A stretch of DNA of 64,000 nucleotides from SXOA01 sp046593355 (GTDB lineage: Bacteria; Planctomycetota; Planctomycetia; Pirellulales; Pirellulaceae), in the NCBI GenBank assembly GCA_046593355.1, contig JBKJNY010000212.1, forward strand, positions 34,372 through 98,371, read 5' to 3'. Shown here one piece after another: positions 41,441 through 49,670 of the stretch. Every line of letters begins with the position of its first letter. The stretch's first letter is position 1. The notes under the pieces were generated by a model. That model searched no databases and was not told where the DNA came from. It worked only from the letters and a program-made list of their open reading frames with translations. Made by a program: the position numbers and the translations under genes.

Positions 41441-41712
41441 AAACAGCAGTATGTTTATCCCGGTCGCTGCGAACCAGGTTCAGGCACTCAATGGCCCGCT
41501 CGATTTCGACCGGGGGCACCTTTCCTTTCTTCGTAATGCCGTGCGTCAGGATGGCAATGTTCTTGCCGTCAAAGGAATACAGTAAGCGGTAATGGACCCG
41601 GCCTTGCTTCACACGCAATTCGCGAATTAAGTCCCGCAGGTAATCGGCCAGTGGCCGCCGCAGCTCAAATTCGGAGCGTGACAGCGCGAAAAATCAGAAT
41701 GTCCCATTTCAC
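41430..41712 (-). pseudogene. HigB/RelE-like toxin, 5' half disrupted
   Basis: The intact 3' part reads RVKQGRVHYRLLYSFDGKN, AILTHGITKKGKVPPVEIER and AIECLNLVRSDRDKH, typical of HigB/Gp49-type toxins (about 110 residues). Upstream, FELRRPLADYLRDLIREL continues in frame, but a TGA precedes with no ATG/GTG start; only TTG at 41618 is available. The expected N-terminus KWDILIFRA is found in another frame (from GTG at 41712), so a frameshift with some loss has broken the gene. A non-functional toxin retained with its antitoxin. Confidence 0.75.
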
Positions 41713-41856
41713 TTTCTAAAACCACCGGAGCGCAGCGAATCGACATTTCTGCCGCCCCTGCCGGGGCTGTTTGGGAACGTTCGCCCACCAACCCCTCCGC
41801 GGTTAAGAAGGCGGGATGTCGGCTGCTGCCATGAGGCGATGTTTGTTGGGAATCTG

Positions 41857-41871
41857 AACCCCAACGGGGTT
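41857..41871. repeat. Palindrome AACCCCAACGGGGTT
   Basis: Small inverted repeat in the gap 41713-41996, which otherwise holds degenerate repeat fragments (GCCCCTGCCGGGGCTG). A sister, AACCCCGTTGGGGTT, is at 42895-42909. Confidence 0.6.
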
Positions 41872-41996
41872 ACCGAATGGAGCGCCGCACACCTCGTGGA
41901 TATCTGTGTTACTATAGTCTCAAGCGGCAATGATCCTCGGAGGGTGAGTTTCTTCTTAATTGGAGTGGCAGGCATGGCGAATATATCTCGACGAAG

Positions 41997-42779
41997 GTGA
42001 AAAAACGGATCATGTCCGGCATCAAGAAGTACCAGCCGATTTTGGCAAGGGCGAAGGAGCGGGCGGACAATGAGAGGAACACGTCAGACATCGTGAAGGA
42101 AATCATCACGAACATCCTCGGGTATGACCGTCACGAAGAGGTAACCGGCGAATATGCCGTGAAGCACGATAGATGCGATTTGGCAATCAAGCTCGACAGC
42201 GTGCTGAAGGTGCTTATCGAGGTAAAGGGCATCATGGTCGGTCTTAAGGATAGGCACGTGGAACAGGCCGTCTTGTACACGGCTCGCAAGGAAGAGGTGC
42301 GTTGGGCAATCCTCTCGAACGGGATGATCTGGCAGGTGTATCGGGTTACTCTTGGCAAGAAGATCGACGCAGAACAGCTTTTCTCCTTCGACTTTATGGA
42401 GTTAAAACCGAAGTCAGAGGATTTAGAGTTGCTCTACTTGCTCTGCAAGGAAGCATGGAGCAAGGGTGAGCTCGATAAGTACTACGAACAGAAACAGGCG
42501 CTCGACAAACATCTGATCGGAGCCATTATTCAAACGGAGCCCGTGCTGCGGTTGATCCGAAAAATTCTCCGACGGATTACACCCGACGCACATATTGCCT
42601 GCGACCATGTTCAAGCCGTGTTACTGGACGAAGTCATCATCGGTGAAGTTATGAATGATGACAGCGGAAAGGCGAAGCATGCAAAGAAGGTCGTTGAGAA
42701 GGCGCTAAGGGGTATGGTCCACAAGTCAGACGAAGGGAAGGTCGCTGCCTCCGTAACGCCGTTGCCACCGACAAGCTAA
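41997..42779 (+). CDS. Type I restriction HsdR N-terminal-like protein (lone)
   Basis: 260 residues from GTG at 41997 (ATG at 42012 alternative). IVKEIITNILGYDRHEEVTG, then KHDRCDLAIKLDSVLKVLIE and VKGIMVGLKDRHVEQAVLYT match the PD-(D/E)xK core of HsdR_N-type proteins (Asp ... Glu-Val-Lys), followed by GMIWQVYRV. No hsdM or hsdS nearby, so a restriction system is unlikely; solitary copies occur widely as unknown nucleases. A helical C-terminal part (KWVVEKALRG-like) lacks ATPase motifs. Confidence 0.8.
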   Translation: MKKRIMSGIKKYQPILARAKERADNERNTSDIVKEIITNILGYDRHEEVTGEYAVKHDRCDLAIKLDSVLKVLIEVKGIMVGLKDRHVEQAVLYTARKEEVRWAILSNGMIWQVYRVTLGKKIDAEQLFSFDFMELKPKSEDLELLYLLCKEAWSKGELDKYYEQKQALDKHLIGAIIQTEPVLRLIRKILRRITPDAHIACDHVQAVLLDEVIIGEVMNDDSGKAKHAKKVVEKALRGMVHKSDEGKVAASVTPLPPTS

Positions 42780-42819
42780 GGGGTCAGGTTCACCTCGTCC
42801 TCCGCGTCCGTCGCCTAGT

Positions 42820-43312
42820 TCACGAGCTTGTGGGCTTCGAAGATCTTTGACAATATTCGCTCCAAGGGTCAGCACAACCCAGGCTGTGCTCCGCAACCCC
42901 GTTGGGGTTCACTTCTTCGATCAGCGCTAATTCCCTTCGATCACCTCTAATTCCACCGTCTCTTAATGCCCGACGGGCTGCTTCCTTCCGGGTCGGGCGT
43001 TTTGCTGCCGGGCTTGTCGGATTTGTCCGAGTCGGCTTCGGGGGAGTAGTCGAGGGTTTCCTTGATGGCCTTAGTGGGGGGGCGGTGCGGACTTCGCGAG
43101 AGAGGTGGGCGGGGGCGGGGGGCTCGGCAGGGTCCAGGCCGGAGATGTATTTGCGCCAGGAGTCGAGCTGGTCCTGCGTGAGACTGTTTTCCCGCGTGAT
43201 TTCGTGCTTGAGCTGCTTCTTGGTCCCCTCCACGCTGACCATTACGGTCAGGCGGCCGTTCTCCTCGTATTTGAAGCGCAGTTCGAGCGGCCCAAGCTGC
43301 GGGTGCGGGTCA
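42820..43312 (-). pseudogene. Truncated Hsp70-like C-terminal fragment
   Basis: In the minus-strand frame LRFKYEENGRLTVMVSVEGT, KKQLKHEITRENSLTQDQLD and SWRKYISGL match the substrate-binding/C-terminal part of a planctomycete Hsp70-like chaperone. The N-terminal ATPase domain is absent. At the upstream end (about 43312) the sequence changes to an IS66-like fragment, so the gene was cut by an insertion. The downstream tail (PAHLSREVRTAPP...) runs through repeat sequence. Confidence 0.6.
42895..42909. repeat. Palindrome AACCCCGTTGGGGTT
   Basis: Small inverted repeat, sister of 41857-41871, within the 3' part of the Hsp70-like pseudogene. Confidence 0.6.
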
Positions 43313-43479
43313 CGAAGTATCCCAAGTTCGTCTGCTCCGAGCAGCCGGAGTGTGGAGTTGTGGAACCTGCCCGGCCTGCCAGCCTGGTTGAAGGAAACCG
43401 CTACGACACGAGCATCGCCGCCGAGATCGTGACCGCGAAGTACGCTTATCACCTGCCGACTTACCGGGAGGAGAAAAGG
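43297..43479 (+). pseudogene. IS66-type transposase fragment
   Basis: In-frame on the plus strand: VRVTKYPKFVCSEQPECGVV, PARPASLVEGNRYDTSIAAE and IVTAKYAYHLPTYRE match the zinc-finger/leader part of IS66 TnpC. It begins inside the Hsp70-like fragment and stops after TYRE. No terminal repeats are visible. A relict insertion. Confidence 0.7.
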
Positions 43480-43481
43480 GG

Positions 43482-43528
43482 TCAGGCTTCAATATCAAGT
43501 GTGACAAACGAGGTCAGGCTTCAATATC
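43482..43528 (+). repeat. Direct repeat GGTCAGGCTTCAATATCAA, two copies
   Basis: The 19-base motif occurs at about 43480-43498 and 43511-43529. A near copy with the same motif is at 62578-62645 in the opposite orientation, upstream of a paralogous gene. It forms the leader of the small gene at 43541. Confidence 0.75.
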
Positions 43529-43540
43529 AAGGAGTAACCA

Positions 43541-43753
43541 ATGAAAATGTATCATTCGTCCAGTCTTGAAGGCGGCATTCCCGAAATCCAGCGCCGGGAG
43601 ATTTCAGAAGCTTGGGCGGAAGAGCTGCACCTGAGCTTTTTCCGCCACTTCGATCCGACCCCCGGCCAGTGGCTGAGCGAGGACCAGGTGGCTTTCGCTG
43701 GCGACGGCAAGAACCTGCGCCCCTACGTTCGCGAGGCCGAGAAAGGCTCTTGA
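43541..43753 (+). CDS. Small protein family 'MKMYHSSSL', copy A
   Basis: 70 residues from ATG at 43541 with AAGGAG six bases upstream. Core segments are MKMYHSSSLEGG, AEELHLSFFRH, PTPGQWL and NLRPYV. A paralogue is at 62362-62577 (49 of 70 aligned residues identical), and both share the leader AAGGAGxAACCxATGAAAATG. I do not recognise the family. It lies just after the IS66 scrap and was possibly carried by a mobile unit. Confidence 0.7.
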   Translation: MKMYHSSSLEGGIPEIQRREISEAWAEELHLSFFRHFDPTPGQWLSEDQVAFAGDGKNLRPYVREAEKGS

Positions 43754-43853
43754 TCGATCCTGGCCCGCGCAGATTCTCGATCCGCGCCCGTCGAACTAGC
43801 TTGGGCGGGACGAGGCGGTTATCGGACACCTGAGTCGGAGAGCGCGTTATTGA

Positions 43854-43894
43854 CCCTCACCCCGGCCCTCTCCCAAGGGGAGAGGGGGAGGGCC
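43854..43894. repeat. CCCTCACCCC...GGGGAGAGGG repeat
   Basis: CCCTCACCCCGGCCCTCTCC with complement GGGGAGAGGGGGAGGG. A GC-rich intergenic repeat. The gap 43754-44208 otherwise contains no convincing gene. Confidence 0.6.
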
Positions 43895-44145
43895 AGCTTA
43901 TGCAGGCCGTACGGCTTAACATACCGGCGGACTCGGGGGGATGGACAAAGTCTAGGCAACTGGTGCCAGTGGCTGCGGATGGGCGCAATCCCCGAGCTAT
44001 ATTGGCTTTCCGAGAGGCCTCGGGCTGAAACGGGTGGTACATAAACGTGCGCCAATATCTCGCGGCAAGGGGCGGCTTCATTTCCTCAGTCGGTTTATGC
44101 CGATTGTGACGAAGAGGCCGCTTTTTTGCTTCGTGAGGGCTTGGG

Positions 44146-44172
44146 ACCGCCTGAAGGCGGGACTCCAACGGG
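44146..44172. repeat. Half copy of R12
   Basis: ACCGCCTGAAGGCGGGACTC then CAACGGG, matching the right arm of 39915-39972. It is 36 bases upstream of glgX. Confidence 0.7.
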
Positions 44173-44208
44173 TCGCTACCACCTTGAACAAGCACGAGGC
44201 TCTCCCCC

Positions 44209-46290
44209 ATGCTCATGCGACACGTCCATCCCAAACTCCAGTTCACGCACATGCTGCCGTATGGAGCCATTCTCCATGACAACGGCGTGCAGTTTGTCGT
44301 GTTCAGCCGCAGCGCCAAGGAAATGCGGCTGCTGCTGTACGATGAAGTGGAAGACAGCGAGCCGACGGAGACTATCTCTTTCGAGCGCGAGACCGACCGC
44401 TGGGGAGACATCTGGAGCATCTTCATTCCCGGAGCCGGCGCAGGGCAGCTTTATCACTTTCAAGCGGATGGCCCGCGCGACCCCGAAACCGGCCAGTGGT
44501 TCGACGGCAAGGCCCGGCTGATTGACCCGTATGCCAAGGCTCTGGCCGGCAATTTTCAGCCGGCACCGGACGGCATCATTCGCCCGCCCAAGTGCGTCGT
44601 CGTGGATGACCACTTTGAATGGGAAGGGGACCGCCATCTTCGCACCAGCGTCTCCGAGTCCATCATCTACGAAACTCATGTCCGCGGCTTCACCCGGCAT
44701 AAGTCCAGCGAAGTGCAGAACCCCGGCACGTATCTGGGCATCATCGAGAAGATTCCGTACCTCAAATCGCTCGGCGTCACCGCGGTCGAGCTGATGCCCG
44801 TGCATGAATTCCCCGTCACCGGCTTTCATGGCCAGTCGGTGGAACGGCAGAACTATTGGGGTTACGACCCGCTGGCGTTCTTCGCCCCGCATCAGTGGTA
44901 TGGCGTCAGCCGGAAGCCGGGCGAAGTGGTCAACGAGTTTAAGCAGATGGTGAAGGCCCTTCATGCCGCGGGGATGGAAGTGATCCTGGACGTGGTCTTC
45001 AACCACACCTGCGAAGGGAACGAGCTGGGGCCGACGCTCAGCTTCAAGGGCTTGGAGAACAAGGTCTACTACATGCTGGGGAACGGCGGCAGCCGGTACG
45101 TGAATTTTTCGGGCTGCGGAAATACCGTTAACGGCAACCACCCGATTGTCCGCGAGATGATTTTCCACTGCCTGCGGCACTGGGTACACAACTACCACGT
45201 CGACGGCTTTCGGTTCGACCTCGCTTCCATCCTCAGCCGCGATCGGAACGGCCACCTGGTCCCCAACCCGCCGCTGGTGGAAGCGATCGCGGAAGACCCG
45301 CTGCTGGCGGACACCAAAATCATCGCGGAGGCCTGGGACGCGGCCGGCGCTTACCAGGTCGGCTCGTTCGGTGACCTCCGCTGGGCGGAATGGAACGGCC
45401 GCTATCGGGACGACGTCCGCCGGTTCTGGCGCGGAGACTGCAGCATTGGCCCGCTGGTGACGAGGCTGGCGGGCTCCAGCGACCTGTATGAGAAGTCCGG
45501 CCGGCCGCCGTATTGCAGCATCAACTTCATCACCTCGCACGACGGGTTCACGCTGAGCGACATGGTGAGTTACAAGGAAAAGCACAACGAGGCCAACGGC
45601 GAAGGGAACCGGGACGGCGACAATTGCAACTACAGCGACAACTACGGCGTGGAAGGCCCCACCAAGCGGCACGATATCGAGGATCTCCGCGAGCGCCAGA
45701 TCCGCAACATGCTTTCCACCCTGCTCCTCAGCCAGGGCGTGCCGATGTTCGTGATGGGGGACGAATGCCGCCGCACGCAAAAGGGAAATAACAACGCCTA
45801 TTGCCAGGACAACGAGATTTCCTGGTTCGACTGGTCGCTCGTGGAAAAAAACGAGAACCTGGTCCGCTTTGCCCAAGCTCTGATCAAATTCCGGCGCACC
45901 CAGCCAACCGTCCGCCGCGAGCTGTACCTGACTGGTCAGCCTAAATTTGAAGGGGCATTGCCCGACGTAAGTTGGTTCAGCGCCCTGGGCACCGCGGTGG
46001 ACTGGACCGGCGAAGACACGACGTTGATTGCCCTGTTCAAGCGGACGGAGCCGGAGCACGATCCGGAAGGGGCAGCTCGGGACGTGCTGTTGCTCATCAA
46101 TGCCACCCATGAGCCGCGGGAATTCATTTTGCCGCCGGTGGCGAAGGGAACGCAGTGGCGGCTGTTCATTGATACCGCCGCGGCGTCGCCGTATGACGTG
46201 TACCCGGAGCTTGACGGTCCTCCACCGCCGCGAGCCCGGCGGCTGACGCTGTCGTATCGCTCGCTGTGCTGCTTTGTGGCGGCGAAGTAG
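44209..46290 (+). CDS. glgX: glycogen debranching enzyme / isoamylase
   Basis: 693 residues. CBM48-like N-terminus (GAILHDNGVQFVVFSRSAKE), then a GH13 barrel: YETHVRGFTRHKS, VTAVELMPVHEF, DVVFNHTCEGNE, GFRFDLASIL (Asp337, nucleophile), IIAEAWDAAG (Glu374, acid/base), FITSHDGFTLSD (Asp445). This layout is that of GlgX, which removes alpha-1,6 branches from glycogen-type glucans. A short C-terminal domain ends SYRSLCCFVAAK. No other glycogen genes are adjacent in this window. Confidence 0.94.
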   Translation: MLMRHVHPKLQFTHMLPYGAILHDNGVQFVVFSRSAKEMRLLLYDEVEDSEPTETISFERETDRWGDIWSIFIPGAGAGQLYHFQADGPRDPETGQWFDGKARLIDPYAKALAGNFQPAPDGIIRPPKCVVVDDHFEWEGDRHLRTSVSESIIYETHVRGFTRHKSSEVQNPGTYLGIIEKIPYLKSLGVTAVELMPVHEFPVTGFHGQSVERQNYWGYDPLAFFAPHQWYGVSRKPGEVVNEFKQMVKALHAAGMEVILDVVFNHTCEGNELGPTLSFKGLENKVYYMLGNGGSRYVNFSGCGNTVNGNHPIVREMIFHCLRHWVHNYHVDGFRFDLASILSRDRNGHLVPNPPLVEAIAEDPLLADTKIIAEAWDAAGAYQVGSFGDLRWAEWNGRYRDDVRRFWRGDCSIGPLVTRLAGSSDLYEKSGRPPYCSINFITSHDGFTLSDMVSYKEKHNEANGEGNRDGDNCNYSDNYGVEGPTKRHDIEDLRERQIRNMLSTLLLSQGVPMFVMGDECRRTQKGNNNAYCQDNEISWFDWSLVEKNENLVRFAQALIKFRRTQPTVRRELYLTGQPKFEGALPDVSWFSALGTAVDWTGEDTTLIALFKRTEPEHDPEGAARDVLLLINATHEPREFILPPVAKGTQWRLFIDTAAASPYDVYPELDGPPPPRARRLTLSYRSLCCFVAAK

Positions 46291-46292
46291 GA

Positions 46293-46359
46293 GGTGGGGT
46301 AGGGTTGCAGCCTGCCCGGAAAAGGCACTTCTGGGCAGGCTGGAAGCCTACCCCACTTA
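46293..46359. repeat. Palindrome, family R1
   Basis: GGTGGGGTAGGGTTGCAGCC with complement GGCAGGCTGGAAGCCTACCCCAC. It fills the gap between the glgX stop and the convergent stop of the PQQ-propeller gene. Confidence 0.85.
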
Positions 46360-47634
46360 CTTTTCTCCCAGACAATACAGCATCTCCTGCCGCTTGCCGC
46401 CGATGGTTTCCGCGACGCGATGATAGATGCGGCTGCCGCAGATGGCGGGGGTGGCGAAGACGGAATCGCCGAGGCGGTTCTGGGCCACTTTTTCATATCC
46501 TTTAGGACTTGCCTTGAAGATGAAGGTCTCGCCCGCTTCGTTGGTGGCGAACAAGTTGTCTCCGTGCAGCACAAGCGACGAACTGAAGGCGCCGCCGGGG
46601 AGCCGCTCCTTCCACATCTCTTCGCCGCTGCCCGCGTTCCAGCAGGTGGCGATGCCGATGCGGTCTTGCACCGCGTAGAGGTAGGCATCCTTCACGATCA
46701 TCGACGGCACATAGACCTGGGAGGTGGTCTCCCAGATGGTCTTGCCCGAGCCGTCCGCCGCGATGGCCTGGACATGCTGCCGCGGCCAGCCGCCGCTGAC
46801 GAAGATTCGCTCGCCGTCGGTGACGATGGAGGTGACGCACTCGATCGTCGAACCTTCGATTTCCCAGAATTTCTTGCCCGACTTGGGATTGAAGCTGGAA
46901 ACCAACTTGCAGCCGGAGACGAGAAGCTGGTCCTTGCCGGCGATGTGGAGCACGATGGGGGACGTGTAATTGTCCTCTTTGGGCCGCGGCTCGCTCCAGA
47001 CCTGCTTGCCGCTTTGCCGGTCGAGCGCCGCGATGACGCCGCCGATGTCGCTGTCGGCAGTGACCAAAACCAGATCTTCGTAAACCATAGGGGAAGAAGC
47101 AAAGCCCTGATGTACGGCATAGTCCGCAACTTTCACCTGCCAGAGTTGTTTGCCGGCCAGGTTGAGGGCGGTGGTGTAAATGGCCTCTTTGTTGAGGAAG
47201 TTGACGAGCACTCGCTCGCCGTCCCAGCAGGGAGTGGAAGAGGACAGCGACGAATTGTTGTTCCCCTTTTTCACGAGCCCTCCTTGGTGGATCACCGTCT
47301 TCCAAAGCTCCTTGCCGCTCTTCCGATCAAAGCACAGCACCGACTGCTGTTCCGGCTCGGTTTCGGCAGTCTGCAACAGCACGCGGTCCCCCACGATAAT
47401 GGGCGAGCCGTGTCCGCGGCCGGGAATTGGCGATTTCCAGACGACGTTCTCGCTGGCGCTCCAAGTCAGTGGAGGCTTCTGGGCGGGCTCGGCTACGCCC
47501 GTTCCCAGCGGTCCGCGCCACCGGGTCCAATCATTGGCGGACGAGGAAACCACTTTTTCGGGCAAGGCGTCGGCGGCGCGAGCAAGCTGCACGAACGAAA
47601 ACAGAACCAACACTGTCAGCAGGCGAAACTTCAT
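46357..47634 (-). CDS. Secreted PQQ-like beta-propeller protein
   Basis: 425 residues from ATG at 47634; an upstream start at 47667 is within repeat sequence. Signal MKFRLLTVLVLFSFVQLARA. A row of WD/PQQ-type blades: NDWTRWRGPLGTGVAEP, GSPIIVGDRVLLQTAE, CFDRKSGKELWKTVIHQGG, ALNLAGKQLWQVKVAD and ALDRQSGKQVWSE. Such secreted propellers are common in Planctomycetota and usually lack a cofactor. Function unknown. Its TAA stop is 3 bases inside the R1 repeat edge. Confidence 0.87.
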   Translation of the reverse strand: MKFRLLTVLVLFSFVQLARAADALPEKVVSSSANDWTRWRGPLGTGVAEPAQKPPLTWSASENVVWKSPIPGRGHGSPIIVGDRVLLQTAETEPEQQSVLCFDRKSGKELWKTVIHQGGLVKKGNNNSSLSSSTPCWDGERVLVNFLNKEAIYTTALNLAGKQLWQVKVADYAVHQGFASSPMVYEDLVLVTADSDIGGVIAALDRQSGKQVWSEPRPKEDNYTSPIVLHIAGKDQLLVSGCKLVSSFNPKSGKKFWEIEGSTIECVTSIVTDGERIFVSGGWPRQHVQAIAADGSGKTIWETTSQVYVPSMIVKDAYLYAVQDRIGIATCWNAGSGEEMWKERLPGGAFSSSLVLHGDNLFATNEAGETFIFKASPKGYEKVAQNRLGDSVFATPAICGSRIYHRVAETIGGKRQEMLYCLGEK

Positions 47635-47648
47635 GGTGGTTACCTTGG

Positions 47649-47729
47649 GGTAGGTCATGCCGTGCATGACTCTTGATTGTCATGCGGGGCATGACCTACT
47701 GGGAATGGTCATGCACAGCATGATCTACT
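47649..47729. repeat. Three GTAGGTCATGC motifs in alternating orientation
   Basis: GGTAGGTCATGCCGTGCATGAC, then GTCATGCGGGGCATGACCTAC, then GGTCATGCACAGCATGATCTAC, alternating forward and reverse. The last contains the stop of the following minus-strand gene. Confidence 0.75.
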
Positions 47730-48918
47730 TGATTCCTTCGAGTTTCTCCAGCAACTTAGGCAATTCCTTCGTCGCGCTTCCCCGCGCTCCTCGGCCGTTG
47801 AACTCGATGCGGTTGTCGAGGTCGGCGAAGGTGCTTTCCGTGTCGGGATCCCAGTATTTGGCGTGCAGCTCCTTGGGGGGAGCGCTCAGCGGCCGCATAA
47901 TTCTCATGCCGACGGCGATGCCGTGGCCATCGGTGAACCACCACGGGCTCTTGGGAAAATTCGGGTCCGTCCCGCGATAGTCGTCATCGTGCGAACCGCG
48001 CCGGGCCGCGCTCCGGCAGCCGGCGGCGTCATCGTCCCAACTGCCGCCGCGCATGGTGCGGGGGAAGAGTTTGGTGGGCCACTGTACGGCTGCGATTGCT
48101 TTCTTCTTGCCGCTGAGCTTGCCGTAGCCACCCTCCGTGTATTCATCGAGCGTCCATTCCGCCACGTTGCCATAGATGTCGTACAGGCCCCACGGGCTCG
48201 GCTTCTTCAGACCGACCTTGTGCGTCATTTCCTCGGCGTTGTCCATGAACCAGGCGTGGTCCTTGAGTTCAGCCGCGTCCTTGCCGAAGAAATAGGGTGT
48301 CGTCGTCCCAGCGCGGGCCGCGTGTTCCCATTCCGCTTCGCTCGGCAGGCGGTAGGTGTCGCCGGTGATACCGCTGAGCCACTTGGTGTACTGCCGGGCG
48401 GCGAACTGGCTCATGCTCAGGGCCGGCTGGCGGGGGTCTTCGCCGAACTGGAAGGTGAAGGTCGGGTCGTAAAGGTTCGAGGGGGCGGTGACGATGGTGG
48501 ATTTGTCCGCGTCTTTCAAAACCATCAACTTCGCGGCAGCCAGCTTTCTGAACTTGTCATTCATCGCCATGTACTGTTTGTACTCCGCCCAGGTTACTTC
48601 GTAAGCACTGATCCAAAACGGCTCGACTTCAATTTCGAGCGGCGGCGACTCGCTCTTGGCGTGACCGGCTTCTTCCTCGGGGCTGCCGAGCTTGATTTTG
48701 CCGCCGGGAATGGGCTGCATCTCGAAGGTGACCTTCGTGCCCGGGATGGTGGCCTGGAACGGGACCATATATCCCTGCTCCGTCTTCACGAACCGGCCGC
48801 TGGCGGGCTGATCCTTGACGAGGCCCAGAGTTTCCTCGGCCATGGCGGAGCTGCCGGGCGAGAACATCCCGGCGACGAGCAGCAACGCCGAGACCGTGAT
48901 GCGAAAGGTTCGTGACAT
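47725..48918 (-). CDS. Secreted SUMF1/FGE-type protein
   Basis: 397 residues with a signal peptide (ITVSALLLVAGMFSPGSSAM). The formylglycine-generating-enzyme/SUMF1 fold is seen in GGKIKLGSPEEEAGHAKSES, PFWISAYEVTWAEYKQYM, QYTKWLSGITGDTYRLPSEA, EWEHAARAGTTTPYFFG, NVAEWTLDEYTEGG, RTMRGGSWDDDAAGCRSAAR and MRIMR. The active-site Cys pair of true FGEs is not evident, so a structural or binding role is likely. Planctomycetes carry many such proteins beside secreted enzymes. The stop lies in the R8 repeat. Confidence 0.87.
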   Translation of the reverse strand: MSRTFRITVSALLLVAGMFSPGSSAMAEETLGLVKDQPASGRFVKTEQGYMVPFQATIPGTKVTFEMQPIPGGKIKLGSPEEEAGHAKSESPPLEIEVEPFWISAYEVTWAEYKQYMAMNDKFRKLAAAKLMVLKDADKSTIVTAPSNLYDPTFTFQFGEDPRQPALSMSQFAARQYTKWLSGITGDTYRLPSEAEWEHAARAGTTTPYFFGKDAAELKDHAWFMDNAEEMTHKVGLKKPSPWGLYDIYGNVAEWTLDEYTEGGYGKLSGKKKAIAAVQWPTKLFPRTMRGGSWDDDAAGCRSAARRGSHDDDYRGTDPNFPKSPWWFTDGHGIAVGMRIMRPLSAPPKELHAKYWDPDTESTFADLDNRIEFNGRGARGSATKELPKLLEKLEGIK

Positions 48919-49115
48919 AGAAATCTAGAAGGGCGGTGTGAGCAGGCGGTGGCTGGAAGGCTTCCAGTCCTAGCGGCGGTCCGCTCATTATACTCAGCCC
49001 AACTCCGTTTGGGCCTACGTTGCCGCTAGCAAGGATCAGAAGTCCCACCTTGGCAGCTTTGGCAAAGTTTAGCGGGAGATGGTGCCGATAATCGTCGGCA
49101 GCGCACCTGCCGGCC

Positions 49116-49134
49116 CGACGCGCCAGCGAAAGAG
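49116..49134. repeat. Partial R7 (GCCCGACGCGCCAGCG)
   Basis: GCCCGACGCGCCAGCG matches one arm of R7 at 26347. It is in the intergenic region upstream of the SpoA gene. Confidence 0.55.
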
Positions 49135-49193
49135 TCGTTCGCGCTCGTCGGTGCATCTGGCACGTTAAGAGACTCGTTGAAGCAAGCCTCCCC

Positions 49194-49556
49194 ATGTCCC
49201 AGCAGAAATCCGATTTCGCCAGACTTGCCGCCGAAAAGGGGGGACCAACCAGTGCCCAGTCGCCGCTAGCCTCCCTCCCTCCCTATGCTCGCAGCTTGCT
49301 GCGAATCAAGGTGCCGGTGATGGTCACGCTGGCCACGACCCGGCTGTCGCTCAAGCGAATCCTGCAGCTCGGCCCCGGCTCCATTGTGCCGCTGGAAAAA
49401 TCGTGCGAAGAACCGTTGACGCTGCAAGTTGGCAACCACGCGTTAGCAGTGGGCGAAGCCGTCAAAGTCGGCGACAAATTTGGCCTCCGCATCAACTCCA
49501 TGGTGATGCCGGAGGAGAAGTTTCTGGCGATTCGCGGAAAGAAGGAAGCGACGTAA
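49194..49556 (+). CDS. SpoA/FliN C-terminal-domain protein
   Basis: 120 residues. After a Ser-rich N-terminus, RIKVPVMVTLATTRLSLKRI, LQLGPGSIVPLEKSCEEPLT, LQVGNHALAVGEAVKVGDKF and GLRIN match the SpoA (FliN/YscQ C-terminal) domain, normally part of a flagellar or type III secretion switch. No other flagellar genes are in the window, so it is solitary here. Downstream is an R2 palindrome. Confidence 0.85.
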   Translation: MSQQKSDFARLAAEKGGPTSAQSPLASLPPYARSLLRIKVPVMVTLATTRLSLKRILQLGPGSIVPLEKSCEEPLTLQVGNHALAVGEAVKVGDKFGLRINSMVMPEEKFLAIRGKKEAT

Positions 49557-49576
49557 GGTCGTCATCCGAGAGCGAA

Positions 49577-49648
49577 GGGGTCGGGAGTCTTTGGCGAGCG
49601 GAGTCTGTCCATTGGCATGGTCTAATCTCGCCAAAGACTCCCGACCCC
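49577..49648. repeat. R2 palindrome
   Basis: GGGGTCGGGAGTCTTTGGCG with complement CGCCAAAGACTCCCGACCCC, 72 bases, between the SpoA gene and the convergent esterase. Confidence 0.85.
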
Positions 49649-49670
49649 CTTTGCGCCGATGACGGCGTAA

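Noticed and set aside
43105..43569. A 154-codon plus-strand gene
   Set aside because: Only the middle matches IS66; the first part is antisense to the Hsp70-like fragment and the end is the small-gene leader. Treated as a pseudogene fragment.
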